From Pythium myriotylum (taxonomy: Eukaryota > Oomycota > Peronosporomycetes > Pythiales > Pythiaceae): 64,000 nt of DNA. Position numbers and translations under genes: made by a program. Shown one piece after another: positions 21,262 to 31,609 of this stretch. The notes under the pieces were generated by a model. That model ran no database searches and was not told where the DNA came from. It saw only the letters and a list, made by a program, of their open reading frames with translations. Where the stretch lies: positions 62,001-126,000 of the forward strand of contig JALJCQ010000003.1 of NCBI GenBank assembly GCA_023091665.1, read 5' to 3'. Within the stretch, counting starts at the first letter, position 1. Each line of letters starts with the position of its first letter.

Positions 21262-21486
21262 AGCGAGGACTCGGAACGCCCGCCGTCGCTCGCGATCGTC
21301 AACCGAATGCAGTTAGAAAGAGGCAGGAACGTGGTCGAGATCGAGGCTCTGCAGCCCACATAACAGGAGAAAAAGTTGAAAGCGATCGTGTTTCATTAGA
21401 ATGCGGACATGAAAAAAAAGGAAAGAGCGGACTGTTGGGTGTGGTAGGTTCGTGTGTGAGGGAGGAAGAGATCAGAAGTCGTACGT
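21262..21486. other. Convergent spacer
   Basis: 225 bp between the 3' ends of the bS21m and argininosuccinate lyase genes; includes an A-rich tract near 21411-21424. No gene. Confidence 0.4.
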
Positions 21487-22504
21487 CTACGCGAGCCACT
21501 TCTTGATGTTGGTGATCTGCTCGAGCACGGCGCTCTTGCTCGTACCGCCCGTGACGTTCTTGCGTTCGACGCTGACGTCAAAGTCCCACACAGCCAGCAC
21601 GTCCTCGGTGAACTGCGGGTGCAGCGAGCTGAGCTCTTCGAAAGTCAGCTCGTTCAGCGCCTTGTGCTTGTCCTCCGCGAGCCGCACGGCCGCGCCGGCG
21701 ACGTGGTGGGTCTCTCGGAACGGCACGCCCTTGCGCACGAGGTACTCGGCCAGGTCGGTCGCAAGCATCTCAGTGACCAGGAACGACCGCATCTTGTCGC
21801 CATGCGGCGTCATGGTGGCGAGCACGCCCGTCGCGATCTGTACGCAGTCCATGATCGTATCGATGACGTAGAACAGCGCCTCCTTGTCCTCCTGGAGGTC
21901 CTTGTTGTAGGAACGCGGCAGCCCCTTGAGCGTCACGAGGAAACCGTTGAGTCGGCCGATGACTGCGCCCGACTTGCCACGCAGCAGTTCGAGCGCGTCT
22001 GGGTTCTTCTTCTGCGGCATGAGGCTGCTACCAGTGCTGTAGGCGTCCGCCATCGTCACAAACTTGAGCGTGTTATAGATGATGAGGTCCTCCGAGAGCT
22101 GCGAGAAGTGGACCATGAGCATCGACGCCCAGAACATGAACTCGGCGATAAAGTCGCGGTCGCACACAGCGTCGAGGCTGTTGGGCGTGACCTTGCTGAA
22201 GCCGAGCGCCTTGGCGAGCGTCTCGCGGTCGAGTCCGAACGAGTTGCCAGCGAGCGCGCCGCTGCCGAGCGGCAGCACGTCCACGCGCTTGGTGAGGTCC
22301 GTGAGCCGCTCGGCGTCGCGCAGCAGCGCCGTCACATGCGAGAGCACCCAGTGCGAGAACCGGATGGGCTGCGCCGGCTGTAGGTGCGTGAAGCCGGGCA
22401 TGAGCAGCTCGACGTGGCCCTCGGCGAGCTGCGTGGCCGCGCCGATGAGCTCCTTGAGCGCGTCCTCAATCGTCTTGATGGCCGACTTGAGGTAGATGCG
22501 CACG

Positions 22505-22536
<32 letters not shown>

Positions 22537-22869
22537 CGTGTGGAGCTTGCCGCCGACGGCGCCGATGAGCTCGGTGAGTCGGCGCTCGTTGGCCGTGTGG
22601 ATGTCCTCGTCGCCGTCCTTGACCACAAAGCTCTTGGCGGCCCACTCGCTCTTGATGGCCTCGAGCCCGTCGACGATCTGCTTGGCCTCGTCGGCCGAGA
22701 GCACGCCGCTGCGCTCGAGCGCCTGCGCGTAGGCCTGGCTGCCTTCGAGATCGGCCTGCCACATGCGCTGGTCCACCGAGAGCGACTCGTTGAACTTGTC
22801 CATGATCGGATCCACTTTGCCGCGGAAGCGGCCGCCCCAGAGCTTCTTCTCTTCCACGGGCGCGCTCAT
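21487..22869 (-). CDS. ARG4: Argininosuccinate lyase
   Basis: Cytosolic enzyme that splits argininosuccinate into arginine and fumarate, the last step of arginine synthesis. 460 aa, usual length, single exon from ATG 22869 (MSAPVEEKKLWGGRF). Landmarks are WGGRF (11-15), SRNDQ (114-118), THLQPAQP (161-168, with the catalytic His) and the fumarase/lyase signature GSSLMPQKKNP (280-290, with the catalytic Ser loop). All residues expected for activity are present. It is divergent from the RNA methyltransferase gene across 352 bp. Confidence 0.96.
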
Positions 22870-23221
22870 GGTCGGTTCGTGTGAGCGGATCGCGGAATGG
22901 AGCCCGCCACTTGAGAGAGCTAGCTCCTCAAGAGATCAGTCGCGCAATCACCATGAGCAGCTCCGGAAAGGTACTTAGATAGGGTGTGATCCACGCGATC
23001 CACAAAAGTCAGCGAACACGTCGATGCAACGTGCATGCGGGAAACCGTGGATTCTGACCTGGTACATACTTTTGAAGTACTGAGATAGCGAAACGACATA
23101 ACCAACTTTGAGGTGGCTGCAGATTCTTGTGGTGTGGGACTGAGTGCAGACAGGGGGTACTATTCCTACCGATCCAAATACCGGTTTCATCCGGTAAAGG
23201 GGTACAATTTCGCCTTCCTGT
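22870..23221. promoter_or_regulatory. Bidirectional promoter region
   Basis: 352 bp between divergent argininosuccinate lyase and RNA methyltransferase genes. No motif of the GCTCATT type found; nothing else recognised. Confidence 0.35.
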
Positions 23222-24672
23222 ATGACCCCGGCAATGACCCAGGCAATGGCCATGACCCACGAGGGCCTCCCGACGGCCGACGCCGTCGCCTGGCACGACG
23301 CGCGCGTGTGGCAGCGCGCCGGTTTCGCTGCGTTTCTGGACGCGCACGGCATCCAGCGATCGGATCTCGTCGCTCGCGGCGAAAACGGCGCCGAACTCGA
23401 GGAGCTACGCTTCTTCCGGTGAGCTGCTCAGGAGCTCCGCTCTTTGGGGGGCGGTCGTTTTCTCACGTGGTGTACACGCAGCGTCAAGCGACGAGACGCC
23501 GCGCTCACAGATGACCAAGTGATCGAGCGAGTCACGCAGTCGCTCGCGCCGCCAGAGACCAGCCAGCAGCTCTGCAAGCGCGTGGCCTGGGTGCCCGGCT
23601 TCTTCAGTCTGCCGGCGTCCACGCGGCTCGCGACGATCGGCTTGTACCAGCAGGGCGAGCTCTACGGCATCGACATCTCGTCCGGCTTCGCTGTCACGCT
23701 GCTCGACTTGCAGCCAGGTAAAGTCGCTGGCTTCTGTTTTGAGCAACCGTGGTGGACGATATTCCAATGTGTCAACTCCCAGGCGACCACGTGCTCGATC
23801 TCTGCTGCGCGCCCGGTGCAAAGCTCACGATGATCGCTGATCTACTTGGCCAACGTGGCAGTGTGACGGGCGTCGACTTTTCTCGGTCGCGCATCGGCGC
23901 GTGCAAGCAGCTCGTCCACAAATACAGACTCGTGCAGCCTCGCGACACCGCAACAGCGTGGCGCTGCCGGCTCTTCCACGCGGATGGCCGGACTTTCAAC
24001 GTCGGGCCGACGAGCGAGTGGGATGGCCAGCCCAGTGGCGCGTTTGAGGTCGTTCTGGATAGTGAAGAGGTCGCCAAGCGAGGCGCCAAGAGCCAGCAGC
24101 GCAAGCGCCTGAACAAGAGCGCGCGCGCTCGAGAGGCCAAGCGACTGAAAGGGCTCAGTACCAAGCGAGTTGATACGACAGGCGTCGAAGAAGCGGTCTT
24201 GTACGATAAGGTGCTGGTCGACGCCGAGTGCACGCACGACGGGTCGATCAAGCACTTGCAAAAGCTGCAGACAGAGGCGGCCTGGGCAGCGTACGTGGCC
24301 GACCACCTCAACGACGGCGAGATCCAGCGCATTCTCGAGCTCCAAGCAGCGTTAATTCGAAACGGCTTCGCGCTTCTGCGACCCGGCGGCACGATGATCT
24401 ACAGCACGTGCAGCCTCTCGGTGAAGCAAAACGAGGAGATCGTTCGAGGTTTCCTCGAGGCAACGCCAAGTGCGACGTTGCTGCCCATCGACATGACTGG
24501 GCTTCCTTGTGATGTGCGTGAGAAATGCAACCTGAGATTGAGGCTGGTGTGATTTCCTTGTACTAAGTTGGTCTGCGTGTAGCCCGGAGGACTCGCCGGC
24601 ACCGTCCGCTTCACACCAGCGCACCACACGAGCGGGCTCTTCATCGCCAAGATCCGCAAAGCCGACAAGTAA
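23222..24672 (+). CDS. RNA (cytosine-5) methyltransferase, NOP2/Sun family
   Basis: S-adenosylmethionine-dependent m5C methyltransferase, 417 aa in four exons: 23222-23418, 23482-23717, 23783-24513, 24583-24672 (introns 63, 65 and 69 nt). The SAM-binding motif is DLCCAPGAKL (150-159; most relatives have PGGKT). Motif IV, normally DAPCSGTG, is DAECTHDGS with Cys294 kept. Motif VI is STCSLS with the nucleophile Cys354. A Lys/Arg-rich insertion (about 245-275, RKRLNKSARAREAKRLKG) lies between motifs I and IV and could contact RNA. Both catalytic cysteines argue for activity. Which NSUN subfamily, and so which RNA (tRNA, rRNA, mRNA), cannot be told from motifs alone. It converges on the next gene with only 37 bp between stops. 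Confidence 0.85.
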
Positions 24673-24709
24673 TAGACGTACTGCCTGCATCGCAACGACG
24701 CCCCGTCTC

Positions 24710-26593
24710 CTAGTTTGCTGCACTTGAGGCGTACACCGCGCGACGAGACCGCATCCACCACCTTCGCATTGGTGTCGCAGCATTCGCCACGGGCTTGACT
24801 GTAGGTGCTGGACGCAACGGTGGGATCATCTCCATGGGTGTGTAGTAATCCAGGTTTCCTCGAATGAAGATGAGCTCGTCGTCCGGACACCCAGCAACCT
24901 CCCAGATCAGTCGAAAGCTCCACAGTAACACCGTGAACAAGCGATTCATGAGCAAACTCTTCGTGCGCATCGAGACGGTCTTGTTGTGGAAATGAAATTC
25001 CATGATCGTGCGCTCGCGGAAGAAATCGGCCACATCCGAGAAGAAAAATCCGTAGAGGATGAACATGATACCCGTGAGAGAAGCAAAAATGACAGGCAAC
25101 AAGAAGATCTTGCGGAAGCCCAGGTTCTTCTTCACCGGCGGTGTCAGCGCGTCTAGCGTCAGCACACTGTGAAACCACAACAGCCACGCAAGCGCGCCGA
25201 GCGTCCGAAAGTCCCACTGCACCATGTCACAAATGAGGAAGATTGCCATGGTGAACTGAACTGAGGAGAAGAGGAAGTCGAAGTTGTGTAGGAGAGACTT
25301 GATGAGTCCACGGTGGAAGCTGACGACACAAGTGATGAAGAAGACGAGGGTGGAGAGCAGCGAAATAAGTGCGAACGAGTACTCCAGCGCGGTCGGTGGA
25401 AACTCTGACCCGGCTGGCCGTCTGGTGATCGTGATCACAGTCGATATGAAACCTACGATAGCGTTGGCGTGGAAGAAGATCCATTTAATGGGTGACAGCG
25501 GTGCACGAAGAGGGCTGAGATGTGGGACAAGAGTTTGTCGGGCGTCAATCGCGCTGAGTTTCATTGACACGAGTGACACTTGCTGCTGCGTGTCGGATTG
25601 AATTCGTGGGGAGGTGTCTATTGAAGCGCTGCATGGCGTAATGTCGTTGGATTCCTTTGCAATGGACTCGGTCATCGCGATTGCGTTCTTCACTGTCGGC
25701 TGGCGTGTGGGTGAAAACGACGACAGAGTCTTGAGTACCCGTGGCGATTCGTTAAGCGATGCACGCCTCACCATGAAAGTCCTCGTCTCAGTCTGCAGTG
25801 AGCAGGCCCCTGCAGTCTCGGTTGACGGCTTTTTCAGTTGTAACTTTGATCGAAACACCACGCAGCGGATGGTCTGCAGCGAAGCTGAATGTGTGATCAG
25901 CACTTTGCTCTTTGCGTAGCCCTTTCGCGCGACAAAGATGGCAAGCGTGAGCGACGTATTGGCGAACACATCGACGAGCGAGATCGTGACCTTAGCCACT
26001 GGTATGACACGATAATTTCCATCATCTGTGTCGAGGACTCGGAAGAACGTGGCTACACCAAAAACCAGAAGAACCGGTGCCGCAACGCGCGTACTGCGGA
26101 TGCTACTGGTGACCGTGCGGAAGTTCGAGTCGATGAGAATAACGAGCTGCGTCCCGATGATGCCACCGTAGAGACTGAGGACGCGGATATCTGAGTAGAA
26201 GGACGCGAGACAGCACCAATTGATGGTGTTCATGACGGTGAAGAACCAGAACTCGTATTGTCGCGGGAGGATACGCAGCACGTCGCTGCTGTTCATCAGG
26301 ACTCCAAGGCAGGTGGACGGCATCGCGAGTAGCACAGTCGGAAACGTGAGCCAGAGCCCAACGCTTCGCGGCACCAACAGGATCACGATCATCAGCACGC
26401 CGGAGAAGCGATACATGGCGCCAAATCGTGCGTACATTCGCTTCATCAAGTCCATGAACTTGAGTTGGTATGGTTTCGACACTAATGCCGCGATTGGGGT
26501 CTTCTCCAAGTCGATGAGTGGCAGTGTGTGGGCGACTTCCATGCGGTAGATCCAATCAGCGGCTTTATCATCAGAGGAGTCTGTCGTTGCCAT
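24710..26593 (-). CDS. Multi-pass membrane protein with internal duplication (family member A)
   Basis: I do not recognise this family. 627 aa, about 10-12 hydrophobic helices, no signal peptide. It has two homologous halves. Half 1: ID-x3-T at 27-32, YEFWF at 113, D135-x-R137, D155, strand RCVVFRSKLQL ending at 253. Half 2: ID-x3-T at 349-354, FDFLF at 438, D461-x-R463, D481, strand LIFIRGNLDYY ending at 584. The Asp-to-Asp spacing is 20 in both. The halves are joined by a polar loop (about 255-340) rich in Ser/Thr. The start is ATG 26593 (MATTDSSDDKAADW), as the ORF upstream begins with TTG. It is the first of three tandem same-strand genes; 398 nt in half 2 are identical to member B. Transporter, channel or sensor are all possible; no motif decides. 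Confidence 0.85.
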   Translation of the reverse strand: MATTDSSDDKAADWIYRMEVAHTLPLIDLEKTPIAALVSKPYQLKFMDLMKRMYARFGAMYRFSGVLMIVILLVPRSVGLWLTFPTVLLAMPSTCLGVLMNSSDVLRILPRQYEFWFFTVMNTINWCCLASFYSDIRVLSLYGGIIGTQLVILIDSNFRTVTSSIRSTRVAAPVLLVFGVATFFRVLDTDDGNYRVIPVAKVTISLVDVFANTSLTLAIFVARKGYAKSKVLITHSASLQTIRCVVFRSKLQLKKPSTETAGACSLQTETRTFMVRRASLNESPRVLKTLSSFSPTRQPTVKNAIAMTESIAKESNDITPCSASIDTSPRIQSDTQQQVSLVSMKLSAIDARQTLVPHLSPLRAPLSPIKWIFFHANAIVGFISTVITITRRPAGSEFPPTALEYSFALISLLSTLVFFITCVVSFHRGLIKSLLHNFDFLFSSVQFTMAIFLICDMVQWDFRTLGALAWLLWFHSVLTLDALTPPVKKNLGFRKIFLLPVIFASLTGIMFILYGFFFSDVADFFRERTIMEFHFHNKTVSMRTKSLLMNRLFTVLLWSFRLIWEVAGCPDDELIFIRGNLDYYTPMEMIPPLRPAPTVKPVANAATPMRRWWMRSRRAVYASSAAN

Positions 26594-26829
26594 CGTCGTT
26601 GGCAAGGTCTTGGTGGTGTCAGCCTTGGTGGGGATTAGTGTAGACTCGTGCGCTCACTGAAGTTGCATCAGTTCAACTGATCGTACGACAAAAATAGCAC
26701 GAGCTTTTCGGGTGGGCTTGCGTGTACCACACGTATGGGGGAAAGTCAACCAGGACACACCAAACTTTCCGTGACGGTTTTGTCTTACTAGACTGTCTCC
26801 AGCTACAGGGCCACAGTAATTCAACAACC

Positions 26830-28812
26830 TCACTGCGCCTCGCCAGCAGTTGCATGTACTACGGCTGAGCGTGAGCATGGTCGCCTTGCCCACTTTTTGA
26901 TCGGCTTGCTACTTGGACCTCCATGGTTAGAAGCCACTGCAGACGAGTCCTTCAGTGGAGGGAACATTTCCATCGGAGTGTAATAATCCAAGTTCCCGCG
27001 GATAAAGATGAGCTCGTCATCTGGACAGCCCGCAACCTCCCAGATCAGTCGGAAGCTCCACAGCAACACCGTGAACAAGCGGTTCATGAGCAAGCTCTTG
27101 GTTCGTAAGCCGATCGATTTTCCTCTGAAGTGCATTTCCCATAACGTCCGCTCCACGAAAAAGTCCGCAACGTTGGAGAAGAAGAAACCATACAAGATGA
27201 AGATAATCCCCAGAAGTGTGGTGAAGATGACAGGCAACAAGAAGATCTTGCGGAAGCCCAGGTTCTTCTTCACCGGCGGTGTCAGCGCGTCTAGCGTCAG
27301 CACACTGTGAAACCACAACAGCCACGCAAGCGCGCCGAGCGTCCGAAAGTCCCACTGCACCATGTCACAAATGAGGAAGATTGCCATGGTGAACTGAACT
27401 GAGGAGAAGAGGAAGTCGAAGTTGTGTAGGAGAGACTTGATGAGTCCACGGTGGAAGCTGACGACACAAGTGATGAAGAAGACGAGGGTGGAGAGCAGCG
27501 AAATAAGTGCGAACGAGTACTCCAGCGCGGTCGGTGGAAACTCTGACCCGGCTGGCCGTCTGGTGATCGTGATCACAGTCGATATGAAACCTACGATAGC
27601 GTTGGCGTGGAAGAAGATCCATTTGAGACGAGATAACGGCATCTGAACTGACGAAACACGGGGAAGCACTGTTTTGCGCACATCGATAGCGCTTAGCTGC
27701 ATAGATACGAGTGTGACTTGCTGCTGGTTCTCCATTGAATGTGTTATTTCATCTCGGGGATTTGCGCACTGACCTCCTTCAGTTCTATCGTGAGCGTTTG
27801 GGCTGGTGCACAATCCATCGGCAGTATTGGCGTCAAAATTCTGTGATCTGACGCTCGGTCTCACGGATTGAGCTATCTCGAATGGAACGACATTGATCAG
27901 ACTTTCCATCCGATTTATTGATTGCGGCTCGAATGAGGAAATGGTCTGGACAACGCGGGGTGACTCGCCGTGCATTGATGGCTGCATCACGTATGTACGG
28001 GTCTCGGTGCTTTCATGATGGAGCTCAGGTGGTCCGCCTGTAGGCTTCTTCAGCTGGAGCTTTGATCGAAACACCACACAGCGAATCGTTTGCAGCTTTG
28101 CCGAGTGCGAGATCATGACCTTGCGTTTGGCGTAGCCTTTGCGTGCGATGAAGATGGAAAGCGTTATTGCTGTATTGACGAAGATATCGACCAGAAATAC
28201 CTTGACCTTCGCCACAGGAATGATACGATAGTTGCGATCATCAGTGTCGATGACACGGAAGAAGGTGGCCGTCCCTAGCACAAGTAATACCGGCGCGGCA
28301 ACACGTGTGCTCCGGATACCGGCGACGACAGTGCGGAAGTTCGAGTCGATGAGGATGACCATTTGGGTGCCAACGATACCACCGAAGAGACTGAGGACGC
28401 GAAAGTCCGAGTAAAAGGATGCGAGGCAGGTCCAGTTGATCGAGTTCATGATCGTGAAGAACCAAAACTCGTATTGGCGAGGGAGGATGCGCAGTACATC
28501 GCTACTGTTCATCACAACCGAGCAGACAAGCGCGGGCACTGCCAGCAAGAAAGATGGAACCGTCAACCAAAACCCAACTTCTCGGGGTACCATGAGGATC
28601 ACGAGCAGGAAGACACCAGACACACGGTACATGACGCTGAAGGAGTGGTACCAACGCCGCATCACGTTGAGAAACTCTATATGATGTGCGCGAGATAGTA
28701 GCGAGGCGATTGGGGTTTTGTCCAAATCGATCAGCGGTAGCCGATGGCCGACTTCCATGCGGTAGATCCACTCGGCCGCATCTTCGGTGGCTGCCGTAGC
28801 AGCCGTCTCCAT
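26830..28812 (-). CDS. Multi-pass membrane protein with internal duplication (family member B)
   Basis: 660 aa from ATG 28812 (METAATAATEDAAEWIYRMEV), closest paralogue of member A and colinear with it: LPLIDLDKT, YEFWFFTIMN, SDFRVLSLFGG, IDSNFR, then in half 2 LSAIDVRKT, FDFLF, WDFR, LDALTPP and DDELIFIRGNLDYYTP. The central polar loop is longer than in A (about 265-370) and dissimilar, with His/Asn/Ser-rich sequence, whereas the following transmembrane block is nucleotide-identical to A. Function unknown. The 236-bp spacer to A contains no gene. Confidence 0.85.
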   Translation of the reverse strand: METAATAATEDAAEWIYRMEVGHRLPLIDLDKTPIASLLSRAHHIEFLNVMRRWYHSFSVMYRVSGVFLLVILMVPREVGFWLTVPSFLLAVPALVCSVVMNSSDVLRILPRQYEFWFFTIMNSINWTCLASFYSDFRVLSLFGGIVGTQMVILIDSNFRTVVAGIRSTRVAAPVLLVLGTATFFRVIDTDDRNYRIIPVAKVKVFLVDIFVNTAITLSIFIARKGYAKRKVMISHSAKLQTIRCVVFRSKLQLKKPTGGPPELHHESTETRTYVMQPSMHGESPRVVQTISSFEPQSINRMESLINVVPFEIAQSVRPSVRSQNFDANTADGLCTSPNAHDRTEGGQCANPRDEITHSMENQQQVTLVSMQLSAIDVRKTVLPRVSSVQMPLSRLKWIFFHANAIVGFISTVITITRRPAGSEFPPTALEYSFALISLLSTLVFFITCVVSFHRGLIKSLLHNFDFLFSSVQFTMAIFLICDMVQWDFRTLGALAWLLWFHSVLTLDALTPPVKKNLGFRKIFLLPVIFTTLLGIIFILYGFFFSNVADFFVERTLWEMHFRGKSIGLRTKSLLMNRLFTVLLWSFRLIWEVAGCPDDELIFIRGNLDYYTPMEMFPPLKDSSAVASNHGGPSSKPIKKWARRPCSRSAVVHATAGEAQ

Positions 28813-28975
28813 GATATCTGCGCCTTTCCTGACACAAGTGTCCGACGACGCTTGTGTGCCGTGCAAGGGGGCTGATCGAACTTCGGTTCTGACCTTACCA
28901 ATTCCAAATTTGGACAGGACGTGTATTCCCTCATTTAAGGCTGCAAGTCAAAATTCCCCAAGCGTCAAGTCTTCG

Positions 28976-31231
28976 CTAAGGCTTAGGTATTGGTGAAGTC
29001 ACAGTCAAGCCATCCACTGACGCAGAGCCTGAGAGGCTTAATCGCGAGGTGGCGACTAAGGCGTTGAGTTCAGCTATCGAGGGCGACTTTCTAGCCACAG
29101 GAGTTCGATGGATTGGTGCGCACACGCTAGGCCGTGACGCCACCGAGATCGCGGTGATAGCCGACAAATCGGTCTCGAGCAGCGCAGCAGCAAGCGAGGA
29201 GCTTGGTGGTGGACTTATCAAGCACGAAATACTCGTCGGCGGCTGTGCCAGAGGTTCAAAGGTAATAGGAAGCTGTCGAAGAGTGGATGCACGATGGAAT
29301 GTGCGTGTCAAAGATGACCTCCTCCTCCCGGAGGAGATTTCTGTTGAAGCCAATAAAACTGCCGACCCGTCCGAGTCTCGTCGAGCTCCAGCTGGCAGCA
29401 CAGCTTTGATCGAACCGCCGCGGACGCTGCCTGTGAACGTGTCGAATGGGCAATAGTAATCTAAAGTCCCTCGAATCAGCACAAGTTCTGTGTCTCGCGC
29501 TCGGAGAATTTGCCACATCAAACGGAATGTCCACAAAAGAATCGTCAGGATGCGGTTGAGCAGAATTGTTTTCGTACCAGTCTTGATATCGTGCTTACCA
29601 AGCCGCCAGTGGACTAGTACGCGATTGCTGAGAGTTGGCGAGTCGATCATGATGGCGTAAAGTACCGATAACATTCCAATCCAGACAGCAATGACGACAG
29701 GGACGGCGAACTGCTTTCGGAATCGAAGCTGCTTTCGTGTCGGCGGTGTCAGCGTGTCAAGGAGCAGGATCCAGTGAAACCAGATGCAGTACGACCCAAT
29801 GGCCCAGCAGCGATTATCCCACTGCATGGTGTCCGCGAGGCAAATAGCCGCTAGTGAGAACTGGAGAGAAGGGAAGAGGAAGCTGAAGTTGCGCAGCATC
29901 GCCCGCGCAAAATCGCGTTGGTATGCGCATGCGAATGCCGAGCAGAAGATCGTAGTACAAGCAAAGCTGAGCATAGGGATGGCTATCTTCCACGTCTGTG
30001 GCAGACTGATCAACGCGGACGGGTCGGACTCCCCTGGCACTAGCATTGAACCGCCAGAGAGCAACAAGCCGAGTGCACCGATGCAGTAGAACATCGCGAC
30101 ATCGCACGTGCTGATGAGGTGCTGTATTTTCCACCAACTCTTGAACAGCGTCTTGCAAGCGTCGATAGTGCTAAGTCGGAGCGAAACGAGCGTGAGCTGC
30201 TGTCGCGAGTTGAGAACACGGCCGGCGCGCATTCCGGGAACGACTTTCTGGGCCGTGATGCCCAGTTTCTTGAGCACGACGCTCGTTCCGTATGCGCGTT
30301 TGAAAGGACGGATCCCGTGGTCGTCGACGATGTGGACGGCGTTGTGTGCTGTTAGAGGACTCACTTGAAGGACACACCGTAGGATCATGCAGCGGACGAC
30401 CCGCGACGACGCGTGGCGCCTGAAAAGCAGCTTGCGCTTGTTATAGACCTTGCGCACGAGAAAGAGCAGTAGCGTCAAAATTGCGTTGAGGAATATCTCG
30501 GTGAGGTCGACTTCGAGTTTCCCAATTCGCAGTGATGCGACCTGGTAACTCGGAAGGTCGAGCTGTCGCAGGAACACCAAGATCGCGAGGCTGAGGAGCA
30601 CCGGGATCGCGAATGCACAGGTCTTCACGGCTGGTACGAATGTGCGGAAGTTGGCGTCCATGAGAATCATCTGTTCCGTGTCAAGGCACGCAACGACAAG
30701 GAAGAGTACACGCATATCCTGGCACAAAGCCGCAAGCGCGGCCCACGTGCCAAGGTTGATCACCGTAAAGAACCAGAACTCATACTGCTTGAGCAATATC
30801 CACGTCAGATCGGCACTGAGCATTGCGTAGGAGCAACATGATGCTGGTAGCGAGAGCAAACATGCGGGTACGACAAGAAATGGTGCAACGGATCGCGGCG
30901 CAGCAACTGACGCCATCCCAAGCAGCAATCCAGTACGGTTCAGGAACGTAAGCAATCGAAAGTGCCGCTTGACCCACTTGAGGAACTCGAGGTTTTTGGC
31001 CGGATTGAGCAGCTTGTACGAAAGTGTGAGCCGGAGGTTAGTCACTGGCAGCCGCTGCGCTGCTTCGAGCCTGTAGATGTGGCTCTCAATTGGTTTTGCG
31101 AGCGCGAGTGGGTGCGGAGGTACCTCTTTGCTCACCGAGTCTGCCAAACGAGGCAACACGACGGCTGACAAGCGAGCAGCGGCCGTCTGGGCGCGCTTGA
31201 GGACCGGGGTGTGCTCGGCCGCTCGTCGCAT
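28976..31231 (-). CDS. Multi-pass membrane protein with internal duplication (family member C)
   Basis: 751 aa from ATG 31231, more diverged than A and B but with the same plan: IYRLEAAQRLPVTNL near the start, YEFWFFTVIN, QDMRVL, MDANFR, then LSTIDACKT, FSFLFPSLQF, WDNR, LDTLTPPTRKQL and LVLIRGTLDYYCPF. It has an extra N-terminal arm of about 55 residues and a long Ser/Arg-rich cytoplasmic-looking tail of about 140 residues after the last motif, with several potential phosphorylation stretches (RRRSSLTRTF). The upstream in-frame GTG at 31261 is ignored. Function unknown. Confidence 0.82.
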   Translation of the reverse strand: MRRAAEHTPVLKRAQTAAARLSAVVLPRLADSVSKEVPPHPLALAKPIESHIYRLEAAQRLPVTNLRLTLSYKLLNPAKNLEFLKWVKRHFRLLTFLNRTGLLLGMASVAAPRSVAPFLVVPACLLSLPASCCSYAMLSADLTWILLKQYEFWFFTVINLGTWAALAALCQDMRVLFLVVACLDTEQMILMDANFRTFVPAVKTCAFAIPVLLSLAILVFLRQLDLPSYQVASLRIGKLEVDLTEIFLNAILTLLLFLVRKVYNKRKLLFRRHASSRVVRCMILRCVLQVSPLTAHNAVHIVDDHGIRPFKRAYGTSVVLKKLGITAQKVVPGMRAGRVLNSRQQLTLVSLRLSTIDACKTLFKSWWKIQHLISTCDVAMFYCIGALGLLLSGGSMLVPGESDPSALISLPQTWKIAIPMLSFACTTIFCSAFACAYQRDFARAMLRNFSFLFPSLQFSLAAICLADTMQWDNRCWAIGSYCIWFHWILLLDTLTPPTRKQLRFRKQFAVPVVIAVWIGMLSVLYAIMIDSPTLSNRVLVHWRLGKHDIKTGTKTILLNRILTILLWTFRLMWQILRARDTELVLIRGTLDYYCPFDTFTGSVRGGSIKAVLPAGARRDSDGSAVLLASTEISSGRRRSSLTRTFHRASTLRQLPITFEPLAQPPTSISCLISPPPSSSLAAALLETDLSAITAISVASRPSVCAPIHRTPVARKSPSIAELNALVATSRLSLSGSASVDGLTVTSPIPKP

Positions 31232-31609
31232 TTTTTGGTTCGTGAGTCGAGTAACGAGCACACATCCACCGGGACAGCCGAGGGCCAGTGACTAAGGCTT
31301 CTGGCACACTTCGTGCAGCGGGTGACCAGAGACTCCATGGACGAAACGCCTTCCGATCGATCGGGCGGAGAAAACACCAAAATAACTCGATTGAGATCGC
31401 GCGGCCACCAGACCGGAGGACCTATTTCGGGGGCAACACCACTTCCCGTGAATCGAACACATGTAGATATAGTGAGGACTATGCAAGACCGTGCGGTGGC
31501 TCCTTCTCATCTTGTCGTCGGACTCGCTCCATGCGTGTGAATTCAAACACACTAAAGTTCGCAGAGATGCAAATCGGGTGAATTTTGAGGTCATTCCTTC
31601 TCTCGTTCT
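31232..31609. other. Intergenic region
   Basis: 378 bp upstream of membrane-protein gene C and downstream of the first RidA-like gene. Short overlapping ORFs only; nothing recognised. Confidence 0.4.

Noticed and set aside
24710..31231. Membrane family as a known receptor or transporter type (GPCR, ABC, TRP)
   Set aside because: No ABC, DRY/NPxxY, TRP-box or other diagnostic motif; helix count and the internal repeat do not fit.
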